Assembly: GCA_946611445.1 (NCBI GenBank)
Contig: CAMODP010000011.1
Span: forward strand, 1-19,914
From: an uncultured Eubacterium sp.
GTDB taxonomy: Bacteria > Bacillota > Clostridia > Lachnospirales > Lachnospiraceae
DNA length: 19,914 nucleotides
Direction of reading: 5' to 3'
In this document: positions 1-7,982 of the stretch, piece after piece
How the letters are laid out: every line of letters starts with the position of its first letter
Position numbering within the stretch: the first letter of the stretch is position 1
The notes under the pieces: generated by a model
The model's database searches: none
What the model was told of the DNA's origin: nothing
Seen by the model: the letters and a program-made list of their open reading frames with translations, nothing else
Translations under genes and position numbers: made by a program

Positions 1-538
1 GGGCGTTGCAGGCAAAGAAATCCTGCGGACGCGGTCCGAAGGTAATGATCTTCAGTCCTCTGACGCCGATCACCGCGCGGGCGACAGGGATAAAATCGCG
101 AATCATGCCGGCAATATCCTGTGCCGTACCGACGGGATATTCCGGGATATAGCCTCTGAGATGGCGCATGCCGAGATTATACGAGCAGTTCAGCATACCG
201 CAGTACGCGTCGCCGCGGCCGTTGATCAGGTCGCCGTCGCCTTCTGCCGCCGCCACAAACATACAGGGTCCGTGGAAATACTTGGCAATCAGGGTCTCCG
301 GCGTCTCCGGGCCGAAATTTCCAAGGAATACGACGAGAGCATTGACGCCTGCCGCCTTGACGTCGGCGACTGCCTTCAGCATGTCCTTCTCATTTTCTAC
401 GGTAACAGGGCACTCATAGAGATCTCCACCGCAAATCCGGCTGATTGCCGCGCGGCGCTTCTCGGAGAGTGCGATCGGGAAACAGTCGCGGGAAACCGCG
501 ATCAGGCCAAGCTTGACTTCAGGAATATTCGTCATCAT
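1..538 (-). CDS. L-fucose/L-arabinose isomerase-like protein, N-terminal part (cut by window edge)
   Basis: The open frame runs off the left end of the window, so only about 179 N-terminal residues are visible. The start is the ATG at 538, preceded by an AGGAGG site inside the end of the upstream gene; the upstream stop and this ATG are only 2 nt apart, so the genes are translationally coupled. The segment begins MMTNIPEVKLGLIAVSRDCF and includes VVFLGNFGPETPE, AAEGDGDLINGRGDAYCG and ITFGPRPQDF, which I recognise as typical of FucI/AraA-like isomerases. Family members interconvert aldoses and ketoses in the cytoplasm with a divalent metal; the metal ligands lie in the missing C-terminal part. 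Sitting after xylB and a DUF4867 gene, it is inferred to supply a ketopentose to the kinase. The substrate (D-xylose, D-arabinose, L-fucose or another sugar) cannot be read from this fragment. Confidence 0.8.
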   Translation of the reverse strand, partial: MMTNIPEVKLGLIAVSRDCFPIALSEKRRAAISRICGGDLYECPVTVENEKDMLKAVADVKAAGVNALVVFLGNFGPETPETLIAKYFHGPCMFVAAAEGDGDLINGRGDAYCGMLNCSYNLGMRHLRGYIPEYPVGTAQDIAGMIRDFIPVARAVIGVRGLKIITFGPRPQDFFACNA

Positions 539-540
539 GT

Positions 541-1176
541 TCAAAGATCCTCCTTTATGTCTATATTAACACCAGTAAGGCCGATATGGGAACCATCTTT
601 TGCCTCCTGGGAGTCCGGATGGGCCAGAAGCCATTTGTTTCTCGCCGTCATCCAGGTGTCTTCCTCACAGCCCGGGGCGAAATCCGGCTTCTCCAGGTTG
701 GTTCCTCTCGGCAGCGCCACCGCGACGCGGAAGCCTTCCTCAAAAGAGACGTGACAGGGTGCGTAGTGCAGCGTGGTGGCATAGACCTCCACCGGAACAC
801 CGGCAGGCGCCCGGAAGGCCATCACCTTCGCAGTGTCCAGCTGACCGTCTTCGATGTCCTGCTGGCGGGCCAGAAGCAGGATAAAATCCTTCCAGCCTAT
901 ATTGATCTCACTGTCTCTGTGGTATTCCAGGCAGTTCAGCTTTGTATTGCGTCCCCAGCACATGCCCAGTTCAATCGGCATGCCGCCGTATGCGCGCAGC
1001 TGCAGCTCTGAGAAAATCTCACAGGCTTCCAGACTTCCTATGCCGGCCTGATAGGCAGTCCCTTCCTCGGGCAGCGGAATTTCTTCCATAGCCGCCAGAA
1101 GGCCTGCTGTGTCATACCCCTCCAGCACCCTGCCGTAGGGCCGGAATTCCGGATCGGCAACAGAATAGATATGCAT
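541..1176 (-). CDS. DUF4867 family protein (cupin-like, sugar-isomerase associated)
   Basis: This encodes a 211-residue cytoplasmic protein starting MHIYSVADPEFRPYGRVLEG. I chose the ATG at 1176 because AGGAGG lies 6 nt upstream (1183-1188); an in-frame TTG at 1191 would put that ribosome site inside the coding sequence. The motifs RAYGGMPIELG (about 61-71), NTKLNCLEYHRDSE (77-90) and TTLHYAPCH (134-142) match what I recall of DUF4867. His86, Glu90, His137 and His142 could form a cupin-type metal site like that of D-lyxose isomerase; this is inference, not proof. The gene lies 11 nt after xylB and 2 nt before the FucI-like gene. Its biochemical role is not established; a sugar isomerase or epimerase, or a partner of the FucI-like protein, is plausible. 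Confidence 0.8.
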   Translation of the reverse strand: MHIYSVADPEFRPYGRVLEGYDTAGLLAAMEEIPLPEEGTAYQAGIGSLEACEIFSELQLRAYGGMPIELGMCWGRNTKLNCLEYHRDSEINIGWKDFILLLARQQDIEDGQLDTAKVMAFRAPAGVPVEVYATTLHYAPCHVSFEEGFRVAVALPRGTNLEKPDFAPGCEEDTWMTARNKWLLAHPDSQEAKDGSHIGLTGVNIDIKEDL

Positions 1177-1187
1177 ACATGTCCTCC

Positions 1188-2663
1188 TCAAAGAATCTCG
1201 GGAAACAGCGGTTTCATAACCGCGTAGATCTTGTGGAACTTCCGGTACTGTGTTTCGTACCGCTCCGTCAGCTCAGGATCCGGGAACGTCGTAGAGGCTC
1301 TCTCCACCAGAGCGTCGGCGGCATCCTGCACACTCGCGAACTGTCCGCATCCGACCATGGCCAGCATGGCACCGCCATAACCGGGGCCCTGTTCTGTCTT
1401 TACCATATCCAGCGGGATGCCCAGAACATTGGCAAAAATTTTTCTCCAGAGGGGAGATTTGGCGCCGCCGCCGCAGATCGTGCTGCGGGACAGGTCCAGA
1501 CCCAGCGAGCGGGCTACCTCCACGGAATCCCGGATGGCAAAAGCCACGCCCTCCAGGACGGCCTGCACCAGGTCAGCCCGCGTGGTATCCATCGTCATGC
1601 CGGTAAGTGTGCCCCTGGCATTCACGTCATTGATGGGGCTCCGCTCTCCCATCAGATAAGGCAGGAAGAACACATGATTCCGTCCCAGCCTGTCATCTGT
1701 AATCTCCTCCTGTTCCGCCCCGTAATCCTCGGTATGCAGGATGTCCTCACACAGCCACTTGTTGCAGCTGGCGGCAGACAGCATGCAGCCCATCAGATGA
1801 TAGCCTCCGTCCGCATGGGCAAAGGCGTGCAGCGCGTTGTTCGGATCTACGCCGAAGGTTTTCGAGGATATAAACACTGTGCCGGAGGTTCCCAGAGAGA
1901 TGTTGCATCCGCCTTCGCCGACCACGCCGGTTCCCACTGCCGCGGCGGCATTGTCTCCGGCGCCGGCGACAACCTTTACCCCCTCCGGGAGACCCAGCAG
2001 AGAAGCCGTCTCTGGGCGGACGCAGCCGACAACTTCGTAGCTCTCGAACAGCTTCGGCATCTGTCCCGGCGTGACCTCACAGATCGCAAGCATCTCTTCC
2101 GACCACTGTCTGTGCTCCACATCCAGAAGCAGCATGCCGCTGGCATCCGAGTAGTCACAGCAGTGCACGCCGGTCAGCATATAGTTGATATAATCCTTGG
2201 GCAGCATGATTTTGGCAATCCGGGCAAAATTCTCCGGTTCATGCTTCCGCAGCCACAGAATCTTGGGTGCGGTAAAACCCGCGAATGCTATGTTCGCAGT
2301 GAGGTGTGAGAGTTTTTCTCTGCCGATCTCCTCATTGAGATAGTCCACGGCCTCCTGCGTGCGCCCGTCATTCCAGAGGATAGCCGGACGGATGACGGCA
2401 TCCGCCTCATCCAGTATTACCAGACCGTGCATCTGGCCGCCCGCGCCGATACCGGCAACCTGACCCGCGTCAAATCCCTTCAGCAGTTCCGGAATGCCCG
2501 CACAGCAGGCCTGCCACCAGTCCTCCGGCTTCTGCTCGCTCCAGCCCGGATGCGGGAAAGAGATGGGATATTCCTTCGTGATTTCGTTCAGTATCGACCC
2601 CTCTTCGTCCACCAGCAGCAATTTGACGCCTGAGGTGCCCAGATCGATTCCAATATAATACAT
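1188..2663 (-). CDS. xylB: Xylulokinase (FGGY carbohydrate kinase)
   Basis: This 491-residue kinase phosphorylates D-xylulose to D-xylulose 5-phosphate with ATP, feeding the pentose phosphate pathway. The length is normal for the family. Visible signatures are the N-terminal phosphate-binding loop IGIDLGTSGVK (4-14), GGQMHG (75-80) containing the Met-His pair known in XylB, IRPAILWNDGRT (91-102), the likely catalytic base Asp237 in GAGDNAAAAVG, SLGTSGTVF, and the C-terminal adenosine-binding motif GGGAKSPLWRKI. The ATG at 2663 follows a TTAGGAGAG site that overlaps the stop codon of the permease gene, so expression is coupled to transport. Other FGGY kinases (ribulo-, fuculo-) are alternatives, but the QMHG and ILWNDGRT motifs favour XylB. 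The unusual isomerase neighbours leave the in vivo substrate slightly open. Confidence 0.93.
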   Translation of the reverse strand: MYYIGIDLGTSGVKLLLVDEEGSILNEITKEYPISFPHPGWSEQKPEDWWQACCAGIPELLKGFDAGQVAGIGAGGQMHGLVILDEADAVIRPAILWNDGRTQEAVDYLNEEIGREKLSHLTANIAFAGFTAPKILWLRKHEPENFARIAKIMLPKDYINYMLTGVHCCDYSDASGMLLLDVEHRQWSEEMLAICEVTPGQMPKLFESYEVVGCVRPETASLLGLPEGVKVVAGAGDNAAAAVGTGVVGEGGCNISLGTSGTVFISSKTFGVDPNNALHAFAHADGGYHLMGCMLSAASCNKWLCEDILHTEDYGAEQEEITDDRLGRNHVFFLPYLMGERSPINDVNARGTLTGMTMDTTRADLVQAVLEGVAFAIRDSVEVARSLGLDLSRSTICGGGAKSPLWRKIFANVLGIPLDMVKTEQGPGYGGAMLAMVGCGQFASVQDAADALVERASTTFPDPELTERYETQYRKFHKIYAVMKPLFPEIL

Positions 2664-2672
2664 AGTGCTCTC

Positions 2673-3506
2673 CTAACCTTTGACTGCGCCTGCAGTAAAG
2701 CTCTCCTGAATTCTCTTGCTCAGGAAGATGTAGATGAACAGTGTCGGGAACGTCGCCAGAACCAGCGCCGCGCCGATCGGACCCCAGTCTGTCGTGTACT
2801 GTCCGGACAGTGCCTGGACACCGACGGGAAGGGTTTTCAGGGCGGACTTGCTGATAAAGATGTTTGCAAACATCAGCTCGTTCCAGCACTGCAGAAACGT
2901 ATAGATGCCGACCGTCGCCACCGCAGGCTTCATCAGCGGGACAATAATCCGGAAGAAGATTCCCCAGATACTGCAGCCGTCTATGCAGGCCGCCTCGTCC
3001 AGCTCAAACGGGATTTCATTCATAAAGCCCGTGCAGACGAGAATGGCCATCGACAGTGAGAAGGCAGAATACGGAATAATCAGCGCCCAATATGTGTTCA
3101 GCAGATGAAGGCGGGACAGGGTCACATACACCGGTACAATCGAAGCGTGGATCGGGATTGTGAGACCCAGCATAAAAAAGCGGTTCAGGTTTTTCCTCTG
3201 CTTCCAGATCATGCGCGTCAGGCCGAAGGTAGCCATCAGGGCTACGGCCAGCGTGATCAGGATAGTGGCCACGGCCACGATCGTGCTGTTGAGGAAATAG
3301 CGGCCCATATGTCCGGTACTCAGGGCCTGGGTGTAGTTTGACCACAGCCAGTGCTTCGGCAGGCCGACGATATTGTCTCCGAAAATCTCCTCGTTGTTTT
3401 TCAGCGAGAAGGTAAACATCCAGTATACGGGGAACAGGTTGACCACCATCCAGAGAATCAGGCCGATATAGACAAGAATCTGTTTCCCCTTGCCAGAACT
3501 TCTCAT
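2673..3506 (-). CDS. CUT1 sugar ABC transporter permease, MalG type
   Basis: This 277-residue inner-membrane protein starts MRSSGKGKQILVYIGLILWM and has about six hydrophobic segments. The EAA loop that docks on the ATPase reads DEAACIDGCSIWGIFF followed by IIVPLMKPA, near residues 165-190, as in MalG/AraQ-type permeases. The C-terminal end SKRIQESFTAGAVKG is also typical of this subfamily. It pairs with the MalF-type permease encoded just upstream; the gap is 3 nt and the AGGAGG site lies inside the end of that gene. Together with the binding protein it should import an oligosaccharide or glycoside. No ATP-binding subunit is encoded nearby, so a shared MsmX-type ATPase elsewhere is expected. 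Confidence 0.92.
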   Translation of the reverse strand: MRSSGKGKQILVYIGLILWMVVNLFPVYWMFTFSLKNNEEIFGDNIVGLPKHWLWSNYTQALSTGHMGRYFLNSTIVAVATILITLAVALMATFGLTRMIWKQRKNLNRFFMLGLTIPIHASIVPVYVTLSRLHLLNTYWALIIPYSAFSLSMAILVCTGFMNEIPFELDEAACIDGCSIWGIFFRIIVPLMKPAVATVGIYTFLQCWNELMFANIFISKSALKTLPVGVQALSGQYTTDWGPIGAALVLATFPTLFIYIFLSKRIQESFTAGAVKG

Positions 3507-3509
3507 TCG

Positions 3510-4391
3510 TCAATCCTCCTCTCTGAAAACAGCGCTGATCAGCAGGGCAAACGCGAAGCACAGCAGGATCAGCATGACGGCAATCGTACTGCCCATGCCG
3601 TAGCGGTTGCGCAGGAACAGCATATTGATCATCAGCGTGCTGGGCACCTCCGTCGCGTGCAGCGGACCGCCGTTTGTCAGGACATAGATCAGGTCGAAGG
3701 ATTTCAGGGATCCGGTTACGGCAAAAATCACGCTGACCCGGAGGATCGGCTTGATATACGGCAGGACAATATAGCGGTTGACCTGGCTGTCCGTGGCGCC
3801 GTCCAGCATGGCTGCCTCCCGCAGTTCGAGGGGAACGCTCTTCACGCCGGCATACAGCAGAAGCATATGGTAGCCCACATACTGCCAGAGTGTCGGGACA
3901 AATACAGCCCCGAGCGCCGTGGATTTGTCGCCGAGCCATATCCTGGTCCATTTCTCCAGACCCAGGCTGCGCAGCATTACATTCAGAATACCGTAATCCG
4001 GATTATAGATCTTCAGCCAGAGCTGGCCGATGACGACTGTCGAGATCAGGACCGGCATAAAGTAGACCGACAGGAACGCCCTCTCCCCCTTTATTCTCTT
4101 TCCCAGCGTCAGAGCCAGGCCCAGGGCCAGCGGCAGCTGCAGGAATACCGAGAGCGCAGCCAGCAGCAGGGAATTCCGCAGTGCCTTCATGAAGCCGATG
4201 GCATTGCTGGAAAAAAGCTCCCTGTAGTTCGCAAGTCCGACAAATGTCTTCGGGGCTCCCGGACCTTTCCAGTTAAAAAAACTGTAGTAGGCAGATGCCC
4301 CGATCGGAGCAATCAGCACGCCGCAGAACAGGATCAGCGCCGGCAGAAGAAAAATCAGTATGTATAGTTTATTGCCATATAGTTTTTTCAT
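3510..4391 (-). CDS. CUT1 sugar ABC transporter permease, MalF/UgpA type
   Basis: This 293-residue membrane protein starts MKKLYGNKLYILIFLLPALI, with the cytoplasmic N-terminus and first membrane helix usual for the family. The EAA motif is REAAMLDGATDSQ followed by YIVLPYIKPIL, near residues 200-225. FDLIYVLTNGGPLHATEV is a common MalF/UgpA signature near the C-terminus. The ATG at 4391 follows an AAAGGA site. It forms the heterodimeric pore with the downstream MalG-type permease. A strong stem-loop in the 116-nt gap before it probably lowers its expression relative to the binding-protein gene. Confidence 0.92.
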   Translation of the reverse strand: MKKLYGNKLYILIFLLPALILFCGVLIAPIGASAYYSFFNWKGPGAPKTFVGLANYRELFSSNAIGFMKALRNSLLLAALSVFLQLPLALGLALTLGKRIKGERAFLSVYFMPVLISTVVIGQLWLKIYNPDYGILNVMLRSLGLEKWTRIWLGDKSTALGAVFVPTLWQYVGYHMLLLYAGVKSVPLELREAAMLDGATDSQVNRYIVLPYIKPILRVSVIFAVTGSLKSFDLIYVLTNGGPLHATEVPSTLMINMLFLRNRYGMGSTIAVMLILLCFAFALLISAVFREED

Positions 4392-4418
4392 TTGTCCGCG
4401 TCCTTTTATCTAAAGGAA

Positions 4419-4457
4419 GCGGCCTTCCCGGATCCCTGGACAATCCGGGAAGGCCGC
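4419..4457 (-). promoter_or_regulatory. Intercistronic stem-loop between binding-protein and permease genes
   Basis: A perfect 15-bp inverted repeat (4419-4433 and 4443-4457) encloses a 9-nt loop. In the minus-strand transcript it lies between the stop of the binding-protein gene and the first permease gene. It has no proper T-run after it, so it is more likely an mRNA-stabilising or partial attenuation element than a full terminator. Such stem-loops, as between malE and malF, are a known way to keep binding protein in excess over permeases. Confidence 0.75.
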
Positions 4458-4507
4458 CCTCTTGTTAAGCAAACAGATTACTTCATAAGACGAATTCTTC
4501 TGTCCGC

Positions 4508-5761
4508 TCAGCCAAGATCATTGGTAAGGCCTTCGACAAAGCCCTCGCCGTCGATCTCACAGCCGTAAACCAGAGCCACATAGTCAAGGTAGGTGTTGGC
4601 CGGGTCAGCGCTCATCGCGTTGTCGCCGAACAGAACCATGCCCTCAGAGTTGGCAACCATATCAGCAACATCGGCGACCAGCGGCTTCACCTCGCTGATA
4701 TCATAGTCCGGTGTCCAGGCCGGCAGACCGGAACCTGCCAGATAACCGTAATGGCAGATCTCTTTGCCGAGCTCGAAAGCGGCCTCTGCGGCCAGATCCG
4801 GATTCTCAGAGTAAGCGGAAACAGCCAGAGCGTCATTCGGTCCGCCGATAACCTGACCGTAGGTGGCCTTGTCAGCGTTCATAACCGGGAAGAGGGCAAC
4901 CTGGAAGTTGCCTTCTGCGTCGTTGACTTCGCCGCAGTTCCAGGAACCGTTCTGATAGAAAGCGGTCTTGCCGGCGATGAAGTTGGCCTTGACTTCGTCA
5001 TTGCCCAGCGCGATGCCGGCCGGATCGAAGTAGCCTTTGTTGATCATATCCTGCAGGGTGGAAACAGCCGTTGCGATCTCGGGATCATTCCATGAGGCGC
5101 GTCCTGCGAAGATCTCATTCATGGCTTCATAGCCGATGGTCTTCTCAATGATCGGCTCCAGATACTCGGTCACGCACCAGGTCTCTTTTCCTGCGCAGCC
5201 AAACGGGATAATATCCTTCTCAAGAAGGGCGTCGCAGCAGGCGGTCAGGTCTTCGTAGGTCTCCGGCACATGATCCCAGCCTGCCTCTGCCAGCAGATCC
5301 ATGTTGGCAAAGAGCGTTACGATGTTCATGGTCAGCGGAACCGCATAATGCTTGCCGTCATAGGTGGAGTTCTGCAGCATTACCTCGGGAAGCTGGTCTG
5401 CATAGGGTGCATAGGCATCATCCAGGCAATACGCGGCCTCAGCCTCTGCAAAGTCTCCAAGGAAAGCACCGGACCAGGTGAAGAAAATGTCCGGAAGGGT
5501 CTCAGGATCACTCATGGCAGCTTTGATCTTTGTCTTGTAGGACTCATTTTCGAAGGCTTCCCATTCGATCTTGATATCGGGATGCGCTGCCTCAAACTCT
5601 TCTACCGCTTTCACGTACGCGGGATGGTTGGCATCGCTCTCTGTAGCAATACACCACATGGTAAGGGTGGTCTGCTCTCCGTCCTCAGCGAGTACGGGTG
5701 TTCCTGCCACGGAACAGGCCATCAGCGCTGTGAGTGCCATCGCGAGAACTCTTTTCTTCAT
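4508..5761 (-). CDS. Extracellular sugar-binding protein of ABC transporter (family 1 type)
   Basis: This encodes a 417-residue secreted substrate-binding protein. I chose the ATG at 5761, giving MKKRVLAMALTALMAC, because AGGAGG (5770-5775) lies 8 nt upstream; a start 15 codons earlier has no such support. A signal peptide is clear: basic N-terminus, hydrophobic core, then VLA followed by EDG as a possible signal peptidase I site. Cys16 (LMAC) could instead be a lipobox, though Met at -2 is unusual, so the mode of anchoring is uncertain. The mature part has the usual pattern of CUT1 binding proteins: TLTMWCI, EEFEAAHPDIKIEWE, LPDIFFTWSG, YAVPLTMN and AFYQNGSWNCGEV. It delivers the sugar to the two permeases encoded downstream. 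The ligand is inferred to be a xylo-oligosaccharide or related glycoside from the neighbouring beta-xylosidase and xylulokinase. Confidence 0.92.
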   Translation of the reverse strand: MKKRVLAMALTALMACSVAGTPVLAEDGEQTTLTMWCIATESDANHPAYVKAVEEFEAAHPDIKIEWEAFENESYKTKIKAAMSDPETLPDIFFTWSGAFLGDFAEAEAAYCLDDAYAPYADQLPEVMLQNSTYDGKHYAVPLTMNIVTLFANMDLLAEAGWDHVPETYEDLTACCDALLEKDIIPFGCAGKETWCVTEYLEPIIEKTIGYEAMNEIFAGRASWNDPEIATAVSTLQDMINKGYFDPAGIALGNDEVKANFIAGKTAFYQNGSWNCGEVNDAEGNFQVALFPVMNADKATYGQVIGGPNDALAVSAYSENPDLAAEAAFELGKEICHYGYLAGSGLPAWTPDYDISEVKPLVADVADMVANSEGMVLFGDNAMSADPANTYLDYVALVYGCEIDGEGFVEGLTNDLG

Positions 5762-5894
5762 TTCTTTTTCCTCCTTTTTTGCGTTGTTTTTCAACAATTG
5801 CTGCAATGTGGATAACTTTTGTCCCGTCCCTGCCTGTTCCGTGTCCAGGGAACGTAAGGCACCGGAACGGAAAAACTGTCAACAGGTTACATTT
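5762..5894 (-). other. Leader region of the binding-protein gene, with small hairpins
   Basis: This 133-nt spacer separates the glycosidase stop from the binding-protein start. It holds a perfect TTGACA hexamer (minus strand, 5877-5882), but no good -10 box lies 16-18 nt downstream, so a separate promoter is doubtful. Short alternative hairpins can form (GTTCC or GTTCCG arms pairing with CGGAAC), and a GTTG-AAAAA-CAAC mini-hairpin lies just before the AGGAGG site. None has the form of a strong terminator. Confidence 0.35.
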
Positions 5895-7982
5895 TTATAT
5901 GCCGGCGCACAGGCTTTTCGTGCCTGTCAGCTTCTGTGTCACGGCGTCCGGTGCCCCGAATCCCGCGTACAGCTGCCACTTCCCGCTCCCGGGAAGCCGG
6001 GCGCCTTCTGCATCAACTACAGTGAAGGCGTCTTCTCTGAGAGGAACGGATAATTCTGTCTCCTCTCCCGCCTCCAGATGAATCCTCCGGAAACCGCACA
6101 GAACCGGATTCGGCGGCGCCAGGGAAGATCCCGTATCCTGCAGGTAGAGCTGCAGGACGTCATCCGTGCCGCGGTCACCCTCGTTTTTCACCCGGATTCT
6201 GGCCGATGTCCTGTCTGCCTCCAGATGCGTCACCCGGCATGCCCCGTAGGTAAGTCCGAACCCGAAGGGATACAGGGGGGCTCCCTGATAGTAGCGATAG
6301 GTCCGGTTTTTCATGGAATAGTCCGTGAAGTCCGGCATCTCGCAGAGGGCTTCGTTTCGGTAGAACGTCACCGGGAGCTTTCCGGAGGGTGATGCCGCTC
6401 CGAACAGGAGCTCCGCAACGGCCCGTCCGCCTGATGCGCCGGGATACCAGGAGAGCAGGATGGCGCCTGCCTTCCGGTTCGCTTCCTCAAGGTCAATCGA
6501 GCTGCCTGCCATCAGGATCACGACTGTCGGCTTTCCGACGTCGAGCACACGCTTCATCAGGATCCTCTGCGGTGCCGGAAGCAGCAGGTCTGTCTTATCT
6601 CCCGAGAAATAACTGTTGCCGGTGTCTCCCTCTTCTCCTTCAAGTGTCTCATCCAGTCCCAGAACCAGGACTACCGTATCGCTGTTTTTTGCGACGGCCA
6701 CGGCTTCTGCCAGACGGTCATTCTCCATCGCCAGCTGTTCGACCCTGTCCTCCGAGAGCGCGCAGCCCTGTGAATAGAGGACGCGGTTCGTTCCGGCCGT
6801 CAGATCCTGTATCCCTTCCAGAACAGTGACATACCGCGATGCGGTGCCGTGGTAATTGCCGATCAGCGAGACGCGGCTGTCCGCGTTCGGACCGATCACG
6901 CCGATCGTGCCGCACCGCGCGGGATCCAGCGGGAGCAGCCCGTCATTTTTCAGCAGGACGCAGGACTCCAGCGCAGCCTGATGCGCAAGCGCCAGATGCT
7001 CGCTGCATTCGATCACCGAATAAGGGATCCTGTCATACTCACTGCCCTCATCCCCAAGCATTCCCAGAAGGAAACGCGTCGTAAACAGACGCACGGCGCA
7101 GCGGGTGATGTCCTCCTCATCAATCATGCCCAGTTCAAGAGCATTCATGATGTGCTCATACGTGCAGCCGCAGTTCAGGTCACACCCGGCCTTCAGGGCT
7201 TTCGTCACGGATTCGGCCGGGCTTGCCGTAACCTTGTGGTTCTCATGAAAGTCCCTGATCGCCCAGCAGTCAGAGACGAAATATCCCTCAAATCCCCACT
7301 CCCCGCGCAGCAGACGCATGAGTTCCGGGTGCGCGCAGCAGGGCTCGCCGTTTGTCCTGTTGTAAGCGCCCATGACGCCCTCAACATCCGCTTCCTGCAC
7401 AAGCGCGCGGAACGCCGGCAGATATGTCTCTTCCATGTCCTTTGCTGAAGCGGCAGCATCAAAGCTGTGACGAAGCGCCTCCGGTCCGCTGTGGACCGCA
7501 AAGTGCTTTGCGCAGGCGGCTGTCTTCAGCGTCCTGCCTGTCCCCTGCAGGCCCCGCACGAAAGCTTTTCCCAGCTGTGCGGTGAGAAACGGGTCTTCTC
7601 CGTAGGTCTCATGACCTCTCCCCCATCTCGGGTCGCGGAAAATATTGATATTGGGCGACCACATGGTCAGGCCGTGATAGATATCCCTGTCGCCCTCCGC
7701 GGAAAGCGCGTTGTATTTTGCCCTTGCCTCGGACGCAATTGCGTCGGCTATCTTTTCCAGAAGACCGTCATCGAACATGGCCGCCATTCCGATCGCCTGC
7801 GGAAAGACGGTGGCGGTGCCGCCTCTGGCGACGCCGTGCAGGGCCTCATTCCACCAGTTGTACGCGGGGACGCCCAGGCGCTCAATGGCGGGAGCGTCAA
7901 ATCGGAGCTGGCTGGCGCGCTCTTCCGCTGTCATGCGTCCGACCAGTTCTTCTGCCAGTTTTTTCGCCTTTTCACGCGTCAT
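5895..7982 (-). CDS. Glycoside hydrolase family 3, beta-xylosidase/beta-glucosidase type
   Basis: This 695-residue enzyme has no signal peptide, so it should act in the cytoplasm on imported oligosaccharides, releasing xylose or a similar sugar from the non-reducing end. The domain order is standard: TIM-barrel catalytic domain (about 1-300), alpha/beta sandwich (about 330-560) and fibronectin-III-like domain (about 590-680). AYNWWNEALHGVARGGTATV (40-59) is the signature of bacterial GH3 beta-xylosidases. Also visible are DPRWGRGHETYGEDP (117-131), the Lys159-His160 pair, GVMGAYNRTNGEPCCA (212-227) and the nucleophile Asp238 in FVSDCW. Its start overlaps the end of the regulator gene by 11 nt, so the two are coupled. 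Arabinosidase or glucosidase activity is possible; xylosidase is favoured because xylB is in the same operon. Confidence 0.93.
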   Translation of the reverse strand: MTREKAKKLAEELVGRMTAEERASQLRFDAPAIERLGVPAYNWWNEALHGVARGGTATVFPQAIGMAAMFDDGLLEKIADAIASEARAKYNALSAEGDRDIYHGLTMWSPNINIFRDPRWGRGHETYGEDPFLTAQLGKAFVRGLQGTGRTLKTAACAKHFAVHSGPEALRHSFDAAASAKDMEETYLPAFRALVQEADVEGVMGAYNRTNGEPCCAHPELMRLLRGEWGFEGYFVSDCWAIRDFHENHKVTASPAESVTKALKAGCDLNCGCTYEHIMNALELGMIDEEDITRCAVRLFTTRFLLGMLGDEGSEYDRIPYSVIECSEHLALAHQAALESCVLLKNDGLLPLDPARCGTIGVIGPNADSRVSLIGNYHGTASRYVTVLEGIQDLTAGTNRVLYSQGCALSEDRVEQLAMENDRLAEAVAVAKNSDTVVLVLGLDETLEGEEGDTGNSYFSGDKTDLLLPAPQRILMKRVLDVGKPTVVILMAGSSIDLEEANRKAGAILLSWYPGASGGRAVAELLFGAASPSGKLPVTFYRNEALCEMPDFTDYSMKNRTYRYYQGAPLYPFGFGLTYGACRVTHLEADRTSARIRVKNEGDRGTDDVLQLYLQDTGSSLAPPNPVLCGFRRIHLEAGEETELSVPLREDAFTVVDAEGARLPGSGKWQLYAGFGAPDAVTQKLTGTKSLCAGI

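Noticed and set aside
1179..2309. A 376-codon open frame on the plus strand opposite xylB
   Set aside because: It is a shadow of xylB caused by GC-rich codon bias; it shows no motif and no ribosome site.
3016..3951. A long open frame of 311 codons on the minus strand
   Set aside because: It overlaps both permease genes in another frame, has no ribosome site and a composition unlike a folded protein; the permeases are clear homologues.
5877..5882. A perfect TTGACA upstream of the binding-protein gene as a separate promoter
   Set aside because: No acceptable -10 box lies 16-18 nt downstream; the region is GC-rich there. Kept only as a remark in the leader entry.
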